From contig JBGSHM010000002.1 in NCBI GenBank assembly GCA_041752235.1, positions 62,001 to 126,000 on the forward strand: DNA of 64,000 nt. The letters are read 5' to 3'. Position 1 is the first letter of the stretch. Each line of letters starts with the position of its first letter. The notes under the pieces were generated by a model. The model was not told the origin of the DNA and did no database searches. It worked only from the letters and a program-made list of their open reading frames with translations. The DNA comes from SpSt-398 sp041752235 (GTDB taxonomy: Bacteria; Bacteroidota; Bacteroidia; Chitinophagales; Chitinophagaceae). Below, piece after piece: positions 53,784-61,147 of this stretch. The position numbers and the translations under genes are program-made.

Positions 53784-53815
53784 TTTGCAAAAACAACCTA
53801 AGTGTCGTATATTTG
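53784..53815 (+). promoter_or_regulatory. promoter (TTTG, 20-bp spacer, TATATTTG)
   Basis: TTTG at 53784-53787, TATATTTG at 53808-53815, the best two-part match to the Bacteroidota primary sigma consensus in the window. It drives a leader of roughly 145 nt before the small basic protein. Confidence 0.75.
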
Positions 53816-53875
53816 CAGCGCAATAAGCTGAGCAAGTTAGATATCAACTTCAAGAAGAACGCAGAACCGTAACCT

Positions 53876-53910
53876 AAACCAGTCCTACACAGCTTGCCCC
53901 TGGTTTTTTT
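53876..53910 (+). other. leader hairpin with T-run (attenuator-like)
   Basis: AAACCAG (53876-53882) pairs with CTGGTTT (53900-53906), and the following T residues extend to 53910. It lies between the promoter and the small protein start, so it could end a short RNA or act as an attenuator. Confidence 0.45.
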
Positions 53911-53964
53911 ACTTCCGTTTCGCTCAGACGATTAATTAACGACAGATCAAAAAAAGGAGTTTTT

Positions 53965-54171
53965 ATGAAGAGCATTGTCATGCAATCAACTGTGCAGTTG
54001 AATGAAGAAACCAAACAACAACTGGCACAAGAAGTAAAGGAAACATTGGCGAATGAAAATGAAGCCAACGTAAACCACAAAAAAAGAAGTTTCACATCCG
54101 CAGAAATGTGGAATCATCACCGCAAAGCCCGTTCGGCCAGCGCGATGATCCGCAAGTGGAACTTGAACTAA
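53965..54171 (+). CDS. small basic protein of unknown function
   Basis: 68 residues. The first ~38 are acidic/helical (NEETKQQLAQEVKETLANEN), the last 30 strongly basic (HKKRSFTSAEMWNHHRKARS, ending RKWNLN). A Shine-Dalgarno AAGGAG lies 5 bp before the ATG, rare in this phylum and in this window. With the strong upstream promoter and a strong terminator just after the stop, it looks like a highly expressed, independently transcribed gene. I do not recognise a family; nucleic-acid or ribosome binding is possible from the charge only. Confidence 0.82.
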   Translation: MKSIVMQSTVQLNEETKQQLAQEVKETLANENEANVNHKKRSFTSAEMWNHHRKARSASAMIRKWNLN

Positions 54172-54181
54172 TTTTAAGACA

Positions 54182-54209
54182 AACGTCCCGCCTAAAGCGG
54201 GACGTTTTT
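54182..54209 (+). terminator. rho-independent terminator of the small basic protein gene
   Basis: AACGTCCCGC (54182-54191) pairs perfectly with GCGGGACGTT (54197-54206) over a 5-nt loop, followed by Ts. Confidence 0.93.
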
Positions 54210-54308
54210 GTTAGTAAAGCGTTAAAGCGCCACTCCTTTTAAAAAAAATCAGGAGAAGCGATATGCAAAGAGGGGCATGGTTGCATCCGGTTTAAAAACC
54301 TATCAACC

Positions 54309-55772
54309 ATGACGCAAAAATCCCTTTTCCTTTCTACAGGGCTGATCCTGCTGGGCAGCTTTATCGTTGGCTTTGGAAGCATACGTCAAAAACAAAAGAC
54401 CTTCGGTCGACATCTCCCGCCTTCTTCCGCAGATACGACCATTCCCGACCTGGGTGTCGCTAAAGACCATAAAGGAAAGATCATAACCTCCCAAAAAGGG
54501 GTGATCCATTTTAGTTCCGGTCTCCACAATGATTATTACCAGATCGACACCATCAAACGAACCGGATACCTCTACCTCGAAACCAGGCTGGATAAATTCA
54601 TCAATGAAAATGGGGCAAAGACACCACTCAACCTCTCCATCGTGATCGATCGCAGTGGATCCATGAGCGGGGATAAACTGGCCTACGCCAAAAAAGCAGC
54701 CCGGGATATCATCCATAAACTGTCAGAAGATGACTTTGTAAGCATTGTGGTGTATGACGACAATGTCAAATTACTGCAGTCCTCTACCCGCGTGCTGGAC
54801 AAAGAATCCATTCTCACCAAGATCAACCGGATCGAAACGGGTGGATCTACCAATTTGTGGGGAGGAACCGAAATGGGTTATCAACAGGTCAAAGAAACCT
54901 ACAAGAAAAATTATGTCAACCGGGTGTTGCTGATCAGCGACGGGCTGGCCAATGTGGGACTTACCTCCATGTATGAGATCCGTCGTAAGGTGCAGGATTT
55001 CAAAGACAGGGACGGCATTACCGTTTCTACTTTTGGGGTGGGGTTAGATTACAATGAACTGCTGATGACCGATATGGCCGAAGCAGGATCAGGAAATTAT
55101 TATTTCATTGATAACCCCGAAAAAATGGCCGGGATCTTTGAAAAAGAATTAAATGGCCTGATGAGTGTTGCTGCCCAAAATGCAGAATTACGTATCCGCT
55201 TACCACGTGGCATAAAAGTGGACAAGGCCTTTGCCTTTAAATATGAACAAGTGAACCAGGAACTGGTCATCCAACTTCGGGATCTGTTTTCAGAAGAAAC
55301 CCGCGGTTTCCTGATGCGCTTTAGCATCGATGATTACGCCAATGTAGCCCTCGATTTCACTTGCCGGCTTTCCTATGACGATGTCAGCACCCGGGAAAGA
55401 ATGACCATGGAAAACCGGAACCGATTGAATCCTTCCAATGACCGGGAATTGTATCTGACCTATTTCAATGAGCCGGTCATGCAGCAGATCGTTCTTTTTG
55501 TGACCAACGAAAAAATGGAGATCGCCATGATGGAGGCCGATAAAGGAAATTATGATCAGGCCAGGAAACTGGTAAAAGATAACGAGGACTTTCTGGTCGA
55601 AAATAGTGGCTATGCCAGTAATTCCGTGGAGATCCAGAAAATGAAATCCGCGAATGAATCCTATTCCACTCAACTTAAGGAAGTGGAAACCATGAGTACT
55701 GATTCAGTCAAATACATGCAGAAATCAAACCGTTCCACCAACTACAAAATAAGGGGCAAGAAAGGAAACTGA
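54309..55772 (+). CDS. von Willebrand factor type A domain protein, membrane-anchored or exported
   Basis: 487 residues. A hydrophobic N-terminus (SLFLSTGLILLGSFIVGFG) acts as signal or anchor. The VWA domain (about 100-280) has an intact MIDAS: DRSGSMSGDKL, the conserved Thr in GGSTNLWGG, and LLISDGLANVG. A beta-rich region and a helical C-terminus follow, as in YfbK-type proteins. Such domains mediate metal-dependent protein binding; the partner is unknown. Monocistronic with its own terminator. Confidence 0.9.
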   Translation: MTQKSLFLSTGLILLGSFIVGFGSIRQKQKTFGRHLPPSSADTTIPDLGVAKDHKGKIITSQKGVIHFSSGLHNDYYQIDTIKRTGYLYLETRLDKFINENGAKTPLNLSIVIDRSGSMSGDKLAYAKKAARDIIHKLSEDDFVSIVVYDDNVKLLQSSTRVLDKESILTKINRIETGGSTNLWGGTEMGYQQVKETYKKNYVNRVLLISDGLANVGLTSMYEIRRKVQDFKDRDGITVSTFGVGLDYNELLMTDMAEAGSGNYYFIDNPEKMAGIFEKELNGLMSVAAQNAELRIRLPRGIKVDKAFAFKYEQVNQELVIQLRDLFSEETRGFLMRFSIDDYANVALDFTCRLSYDDVSTRERMTMENRNRLNPSNDRELYLTYFNEPVMQQIVLFVTNEKMEIAMMEADKGNYDQARKLVKDNEDFLVENSGYASNSVEIQKMKSANESYSTQLKEVETMSTDSVKYMQKSNRSTNYKIRGKKGN

Positions 55773-55793
55773 CCTTAACTTATGAAACAAAGA

Positions 55794-55826
55794 AAAAGGG
55801 GAGTCCGTTATCCGGGCTCCCCTTTT
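55794..55826. terminator. bidirectional terminator hairpin
   Basis: AAAAGGGGAG (55794-55803) pairs with CTCCCCTTTT (55817-55826), and the stem extends with one wobble pair. The A/T ends serve both the VWA gene (+) and the small membrane protein (-). It shows that ordinary terminators also exist at convergent junctions here. Confidence 0.85.
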
Positions 55827-55847
55827 CTATATAGCGATTTTGGTTGC

Positions 55848-55997
55848 TTACATGATACGCATGGCCTTGACAAAAAAAGTGGTCACAAAAGGAAGAATCA
55901 AGGTCAACCATTCCCAATGACTATAGATCGCAAAAACAAGCGCTGCTGTTGATACTAAAAAACCAAGCCAGGGTAGGAGGGTGGATTTTCTTTCCAT
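55848..55997 (-). CDS. 49-residue small membrane protein
   Basis: Complementary-strand reading frame MERKSTLLPWLGF... ending KAMRIM, 49 residues. Two hydrophobic stretches (about 7-24 and 31-42) separated by SHWEW, with positively charged ends, predict a two-helix inner-membrane hairpin. It is convergent with the VWA gene and shares the bidirectional terminator. The length and amino-acid pattern look like a real gene, but there is no comparative evidence in the window. Confidence 0.6.
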   Translation of the reverse strand: MERKSTLLPWLGFLVSTAALVFAIYSHWEWLTLILPFVTTFFVKAMRIM

Positions 55998-56174
55998 GCG
56001 GTAAAAAGTTTGCGCAAATATATATGCTATTTGGCAATTTGAAAATTTGAAAATAATACCCCCAAACCCAATCCCGAAAATCCCTCAATCCCTGAACATG
56101 CCTTAAAAAACATATTTTTCTCAAAAATCCTGGCCCATCAGGGAATTTCAGAAACTTTTTTCGTTATTTTACAA

Positions 56175-56191
56175 TGTGTACTAAGTACACA
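56175..56191. promoter_or_regulatory. 17-bp palindromic operator candidate upstream of malQ
   Basis: TGTGTACT and AGTACACA, perfect 8-bp arms around a single A. It is about 90 bp upstream of malQ and about 50 bp upstream of its likely promoter. The rest of the 281 bp between the small membrane gene and malQ shows no other structure. Confidence 0.5.
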
Positions 56192-56223
56192 GATAAATCT
56201 TTTGATCAACGGGACAGATGGAG

Positions 56224-56254
56224 TTGGATAGATTGCTTGCTTCCTCGAAATTTG
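56224..56254 (+). promoter_or_regulatory. probable malQ promoter (TTGG, 19-bp spacer, GAAATTTG)
   Basis: TTGG at 56224-56227 and GAAATTTG at 56247-56254, one mismatch to TAnnTTTG. The distance to the ATG (26 bp) is like that of other genes here. Confidence 0.45.
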
Positions 56255-56279
56255 CCCCCCTTACTACCAACCAACTGGC

Positions 56280-58979
56280 ATGAAAATACAGTTTTACCTG
56301 CGATTTCATACATCGTTCGGGCAAACACTCTGGATCAGTGATAATGGCATTTCTCCCGAAACCGACCTGGATTCGGAGGCTATTGCCATGACCTATTTGA
56401 ATGATCAATTTTGGACCGCTACCCTGGAGATTGCAGAACCTGGCTCAGGTACCTATCATTACAAATACATTCTAAAGAGGGAGGACGGAGAGATCATTCC
56501 CGAGTGGGGAACAGACCGGGTGGTCGATATACCCAAAAAGGGGACGGAGGAGATTGTCCTGGTGGATACCTGGAATCATGCCGGGGAATATGAAAATTGC
56601 TTTTTTACCGCCCCTTTTACGGAGGTTTTGCTAAAAAAACAAGGCAAAAAATCCGGGAATGGCCAGGACAAGGTCTTCTCTCATGTTTTTCGCGTCAAAG
56701 CCCCACTGGTTCAAAAGGACGAAGTGGTTTGTTTGGTGGGAAGCGGCGAGAAATTAAGGGACTGGGACACAGAAAACCCCATCCTGATGGGGCGGGATGG
56801 TCACTGGCAGATGGCCAGGCTTGACCTGAGCGCGGAAACATTTCCCATTGCCTACAAGTATGGCGTTTACAACACGAAGGAAGAGAAGTTTGTGCGATAT
56901 GAAACCGGGGATAACCGCATCTTGCATACCACGGCCGGCACAGAGAGATTGACTTATATCCACGACGGATTTATTCACCTGCCCAATGATACCTGGAAAG
57001 GGGCAGGAGTGGCCATCCCGGTATTCAGTTTGCGCAGCAAAAAGAGCTTTGGTGTGGGAGAGTTTACCGATATCGAATTATTGGTTGACTGGGCCCGGCA
57101 GGTAGGGATGAAACTGGTGCAAATCCTGCCTGTCAACGACACGACCGCAACACATACCTGGGAGGATTCCTATCCCTACGCCGCTATTTCTGCTTTCGCC
57201 CTGCACCCCTTATTCATAAACCTGGAAACAGTAGCCGGCAAAAAACAAGAAGAGAAGATCAAGTTGTTGCGCAAAAAGCAAAAACAGTTAAATGAATTTG
57301 ATGGGGTCGATTACGAGACCGTGATGAAATTCAAATTGGGCATCCTGAAGGAATTGTTCGAAGAAGATGGCGACCGGATCTTCAAGGACGAGGTTTATAA
57401 GGAATTCTTTTCTGCCAATGAACACTGGCTGGTTCCATACGCTGCCTTTTGTTTCCTGCGTGATAAATATGGCACGGCTCATTTTGATGAATGGGATACA
57501 CATTCTACTTACGACCCGGAAGAGATCAGGAAATTGGATCAGCCGGGATCTGCAGCCCGGGAAACGATCCGTCTTCAATATTTTATTCAATACCATCTTC
57601 ATTGCCAACTAAAAGAGGCAACAGCTTATGCGCATAAACATGGGATCATTCTAAAAGGAGATATTCCCATTGGAATCTATCGCTATGGATGTGATGCCTG
57701 GATGGCCCCTGATCTTTATGAAATGAATAAACAGGCCGGGGCGCCACCTGATGATTTTGCCATCAAGGGACAGAACTGGGGTTTTCCCACCTACAATTGG
57801 AAAAAGATGCAGGAAGGCCACTTTGATTGGTGGCGAAAGCGCTTTGAGCAAATGAGCAATTACTTTGATGCCTTCCGAATCGATCATATTCTTGGTTTCT
57901 TTCGCATTTGGGCCATTCCCGAACATGCCCGCGAAGGCATCATGGGTCATTTTGTGCCCGCGATCCCTGTTTCCATTCAGGAATTTGGCGAACGAGGCAT
58001 TTGGTTTGATCAGCTTCGTTATACCAAACCATTTATCACTGATGATGTACTGGGTGAACTCGCCGGTGATCTTTTTGAAGAAGTAAAATCAAATTATTTA
58101 TCCGGTAACGGATGGGGTAGCTATGCCCTCCGTCCCGAATATGATACGCAGAAAAAAGTGGAGGCCCACTTTGCCGGACTTGAACAAACAGAATCCAATC
58201 GCCGGATCAAGTTTGTGTTGTTTGACCTCATCTCCAATGTATTGTTGTTTGAAGACCCAGAACGGCCTGATAATTATCATTTCCGGATCGCGATGGACAG
58301 AACCATTTCCTTCCGGTATCTGGAAACTGGCACACAGCAAAAACTCAAGGATCTCTATGTAAATTATTACTTCGAGCGGCAGGATGAGTTTTGGAAAACG
58401 GAGGCCATGCACAAGCTTCCCTATCTCAAACGCGCCACCAATATGCTGATCTGTGGAGAAGACCTGGGCATGGTGCCTTCCTGCGTGCCTGATGTGATGA
58501 AGCAATTGGGAATATTGAGTCTGGAGATCCAACGCATGCCCAAGGATTCCAAAACGGATTTCTTTAATCCGGCCTCTGCTCCCTATCTCTCCGTGGTTAC
58601 TCCGTCGACCCATGATATGAGTACTATTCGTGGATGGTGGGAAGAGGATAAAACACGCATCCAGCGCTTTTTCAATCAGGAACTGGGGCAGGGTGGGGAT
58701 GCACCTTATTATTGCGAGGCCTGGATCAACAGAGCCATTATTTTACAACACTTGTATTCACCTGCCATGTGGAGCATCTTCCAATTACAGGATATCCTGG
58801 GTATGAATGAAGTGATACGTAGAGAAAACCCACATGAGGAAAGAATCAATATTCCGGCTAACCCCAAACATTACTGGCGTTACCGGATGCACCTGACCCT
58901 GGAGGATCTGATCAAAGAAAAAGATTTTAACCGCGAACTGGCGGATTATATTCATCATTCCGGAAGGAACAACGCCTGA
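56280..58979 (+). CDS. malQ: 4-alpha-glucanotransferase (GH77) with two CBM20 domains
   Basis: 899 residues. Transfers malto-oligosaccharide chains; cytoplasmic. Two starch-binding CBM20-type domains come first (about 1-100 and 125-235). The GH77 barrel follows, starting FSLRSKKSFGVGEF. Catalytic residues: nucleophile D535 (DAFRIDHILG), acid/base E727 (CGEDLGMVP), D779 (STHDMST). The two-CBM20 form is the DPE2-like type that in plants acts on maltose with a glycan acceptor. The dipeptide epimerase begins immediately after the stop. Confidence 0.95.
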   Translation: MKIQFYLRFHTSFGQTLWISDNGISPETDLDSEAIAMTYLNDQFWTATLEIAEPGSGTYHYKYILKREDGEIIPEWGTDRVVDIPKKGTEEIVLVDTWNHAGEYENCFFTAPFTEVLLKKQGKKSGNGQDKVFSHVFRVKAPLVQKDEVVCLVGSGEKLRDWDTENPILMGRDGHWQMARLDLSAETFPIAYKYGVYNTKEEKFVRYETGDNRILHTTAGTERLTYIHDGFIHLPNDTWKGAGVAIPVFSLRSKKSFGVGEFTDIELLVDWARQVGMKLVQILPVNDTTATHTWEDSYPYAAISAFALHPLFINLETVAGKKQEEKIKLLRKKQKQLNEFDGVDYETVMKFKLGILKELFEEDGDRIFKDEVYKEFFSANEHWLVPYAAFCFLRDKYGTAHFDEWDTHSTYDPEEIRKLDQPGSAARETIRLQYFIQYHLHCQLKEATAYAHKHGIILKGDIPIGIYRYGCDAWMAPDLYEMNKQAGAPPDDFAIKGQNWGFPTYNWKKMQEGHFDWWRKRFEQMSNYFDAFRIDHILGFFRIWAIPEHAREGIMGHFVPAIPVSIQEFGERGIWFDQLRYTKPFITDDVLGELAGDLFEEVKSNYLSGNGWGSYALRPEYDTQKKVEAHFAGLEQTESNRRIKFVLFDLISNVLLFEDPERPDNYHFRIAMDRTISFRYLETGTQQKLKDLYVNYYFERQDEFWKTEAMHKLPYLKRATNMLICGEDLGMVPSCVPDVMKQLGILSLEIQRMPKDSKTDFFNPASAPYLSVVTPSTHDMSTIRGWWEEDKTRIQRFFNQELGQGGDAPYYCEAWINRAIILQHLYSPAMWSIFQLQDILGMNEVIRRENPHEERINIPANPKHYWRYRMHLTLEDLIKEKDFNRELADYIHHSGRNNA

Positions 58980-59999
58980 TTGAAAGTCCGCTACAAACGA
59001 TACGAACTCCCATTCCGGTATCCCTTTACCATTTCAAGGGGTACCAAAACCCATCAACCCACGCTTATAGTGGAATTGGAGCATTTTGGCGTGCGTGGAT
59101 ATGGCGAAGCCCCAGCCATTACCTACTATAATATCCCGGTAGAGAAAATGATCGAAGACCTGGAAAGGAAAAAGATCTTCGTTGAAAAATTTGCCTTTAC
59201 CGACCCGGAAAGATATTGGCATTACCTGCATCATCTTCTTCCACAAAATCCTTTTCTGGTTTGTGCCCTGGATATTGCCGCCTGGGATCTCTTTGGCAAA
59301 TGGAAGGGGAAACCTCTTCACCAACTCTGGCAGATCGATACATCGCATCAACCGTTAACTGACTATACCATAGGCATCGATACCGTGGAGAAAATGGTGG
59401 CCAAAATGGAAGAAAAACCATGGCCCATCTACAAAGTGAAAGTAGGAACAGACAATGATCTGGAAATGGTGGAAGCCTTGCGTCGGCACACCGATTCGAT
59501 ACTTCGGGTAGATGCCAATTCGGGTTGGACGCTGGAGCAGGCTATGGACCGGATCCCAAAACTCAAAGACCTGGGCGTAGAATTGGTGGAACAACCCTTG
59601 CACAAAGACGATTGGGAGGGTATGAAAAAATTATTCGAATGGTCACCACTGCCACTGATCGCGGATGAAAGTTGTGTGGGAGAAGAAGATGTAAAAAAAT
59701 GCACCGGACATTTTCATGGAATCAATATCAAATTGACCAAATGCAGCGGTATCACGCCGACCCGCCGCATGATCACGCAGGCTCGCGAACTTGGCCTTAA
59801 GGTCATGATCGGGTGCATGAATGAAAGCACCATTGGCTCAGCGGCCATGGCCCATCTGGCACCGTTAGTGGATTATCTCGATATGGATGGCCCTTTACTC
59901 CTGGCCGAAGACCTGGCCACAGGGCTTTCCTACCAAAATGGATCGTATTCCCTCCCCGTGGAAGCCGGGCTAGGGATCAGCTTGACCGAACCGTTTTAA
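58980..59999 (+). CDS. dipeptide epimerase (enolase superfamily, L-Ala-D/L-Glu type)
   Basis: 339 residues. The start is a TTG directly after the malQ TGA, with no spacer; it gives the family N-terminus KVRYKRYELPFRYPF. The muconate-lactonizing subgroup shows: Lys pair YKVKVG, metal ligands in LRVDANSGW, VEQPL and IADESC, and second base IKLTKCSG. The C-terminal DMDGP fits dipeptide epimerases, which recycle murein-derived Ala-Glu. Whether it prefers Ala-Glu cannot be read. Coupling to malQ looks positional, not functional. Confidence 0.87.
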   Translation: MKVRYKRYELPFRYPFTISRGTKTHQPTLIVELEHFGVRGYGEAPAITYYNIPVEKMIEDLERKKIFVEKFAFTDPERYWHYLHHLLPQNPFLVCALDIAAWDLFGKWKGKPLHQLWQIDTSHQPLTDYTIGIDTVEKMVAKMEEKPWPIYKVKVGTDNDLEMVEALRRHTDSILRVDANSGWTLEQAMDRIPKLKDLGVELVEQPLHKDDWEGMKKLFEWSPLPLIADESCVGEEDVKKCTGHFHGINIKLTKCSGITPTRRMITQARELGLKVMIGCMNESTIGSAAMAHLAPLVDYLDMDGPLLLAEDLATGLSYQNGSYSLPVEAGLGISLTEPF

Positions 60000-60123
60000 T
60001 TTCCTACCTTGTATAGACCTATTCAGGATCTGATACCCCATTTTTTTTAAGGTTTTACTAACAAACAAGTCGGCACCAAACGGTTACTAAATACGTTGAG
60101 TGATTGGACGGTGAATCAGGCCT

Positions 60124-60131
60124 TATTTTTG
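60124..60131 (+). promoter_or_regulatory. -7 promoter box (TATTTTTG) of DUF6089 gene
   Basis: TAnnTTTG match, 23 bp from G to the ATG at 60154. Confidence 0.55.
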
Positions 60132-60153
60132 TTAGTTAACCCAAAACTGAGCT

Positions 60154-61023
60154 ATGAAGACTTTCTGGACAATACCATTTTTCTTATTCCTTGCCATTTC
60201 ATCCCGGGCACAGGACTTGCATGTGGGGCTGGCTACAGGCCTCTCCAACTATCAGGGCGACCTGGTAGATAAGTATTACGACTTTCGCCAAACCAATGGC
60301 CATATTGGGATTACCCTGAGCTATGAACTTTTTGACCAGATCATTTTGCGCGGTGGGTTGACACACGCACGTATTCAGGGAAATGATAAATACCAGGAGA
60401 AAGATGTGCTGGTAGCGCGTAACCTGTCGGCCAAAACCTCCATTACCGAACTCAGTCTGGTGGGTGAATTCTATTTCAATAACCTTTATTATAAACGTTG
60501 GTCACCCTACCTTTTTGGCGGGGTAGCCCTTTTTCATTTCAATCCATTTACATTGGATTCCTCTGGCACCAAACGCTTTCTTCAACCATTGGGAACGGAG
60601 GGCCAGGGATTGGCTGGATACAACAAAGAACCCTATTCCAGGCTGCAACTTTCCCTTCCTTTTGGTGGAGGTGTAAAATATGCCATCACCGATGATATCC
60701 GGGTGGGATTAGAGGTGGGTCTTCGAAAAACCTGGACCGATTACCTGGATGATGTCAGCACCAATTATGCCGACCCCAACGATCTGATCAATGCCCGCGG
60801 CCCCTTGGCTGCCTCCCTGGCTTACAGGGGGGATGAACTGCCTGGTGGTGACCCCAATATTCCCGCAAAAGGTGCCCAGCGGGGTGGAGAGAAATACAAG
60901 GATATTTATTACTTCACAGGCGTGAATGTCAGCTTCCGGATCGGGAAAAAAACTACCGGGGATGATGGCCGCTACCGGCCGGGAAGAAGAAACCGGAATG
61001 CCTGTCCTTCAGTTCCCCTTTAA
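60154..61023 (+). CDS. DUF6089-like outer membrane beta-barrel protein
   Basis: 289 residues. Signal peptide ending near SSRAQ, then an OmpA-type eight-strand barrel pattern (VGLATGLSNYQGDL, WSPYLFGGVALFHF, FGGGVKYAITDDIRVGLEVG). A glycine-rich periplasmic or extracellular loop and a basic tail follow. Function is unknown; similar proteins are found near cell-envelope or gliding genes in Bacteroidota. It is followed by repeat B6. Confidence 0.8.
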   Translation: MKTFWTIPFFLFLAISSRAQDLHVGLATGLSNYQGDLVDKYYDFRQTNGHIGITLSYELFDQIILRGGLTHARIQGNDKYQEKDVLVARNLSAKTSITELSLVGEFYFNNLYYKRWSPYLFGGVALFHFNPFTLDSSGTKRFLQPLGTEGQGLAGYNKEPYSRLQLSLPFGGGVKYAITDDIRVGLEVGLRKTWTDYLDDVSTNYADPNDLINARGPLAASLAYRGDELPGGDPNIPAKGAQRGGEKYKDIYYFTGVNVSFRIGKKTTGDDGRYRPGRRNRNACPSVPL

Positions 61024-61030
61024 ATACACA

Positions 61031-61098
61031 TTACCGCAAAGGCGCAAGGGCGCTATGGAACGCAATATTCTGGCGCTCCATAGCGCCCTTGCGGTTAA
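61031..61098. repeat. octad-repeat inverted element B6
   Basis: Words CGCAAAGG, CGCAAGGG, CGCTATGG. Perfect 16-bp arms (61044-61059 and 61077-61092), with outer ACCGC/GCGGT ends. It lies between the DUF6089 gene and ubiD-like gene, both on the plus strand. Confidence 0.92.
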
Positions 61099-61123
61099 AC
61101 ATTACTAAGTGCCGATTGTAATT

Positions 61124-61131
61124 TACTTTTG
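61124..61131 (+). promoter_or_regulatory. -7 promoter box (TACTTTTG) of UbiD-family gene
   Basis: TAnnTTTG match, 17 bp from G to the ATG at 61148. Confidence 0.5.
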
Positions 61132-61147
61132 TAATATATAATCGACA

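Noticed and set aside
54262..54294. Ten-codon frame before the VWA gene
   Set aside because: Too short to judge, no ribosome-binding site.
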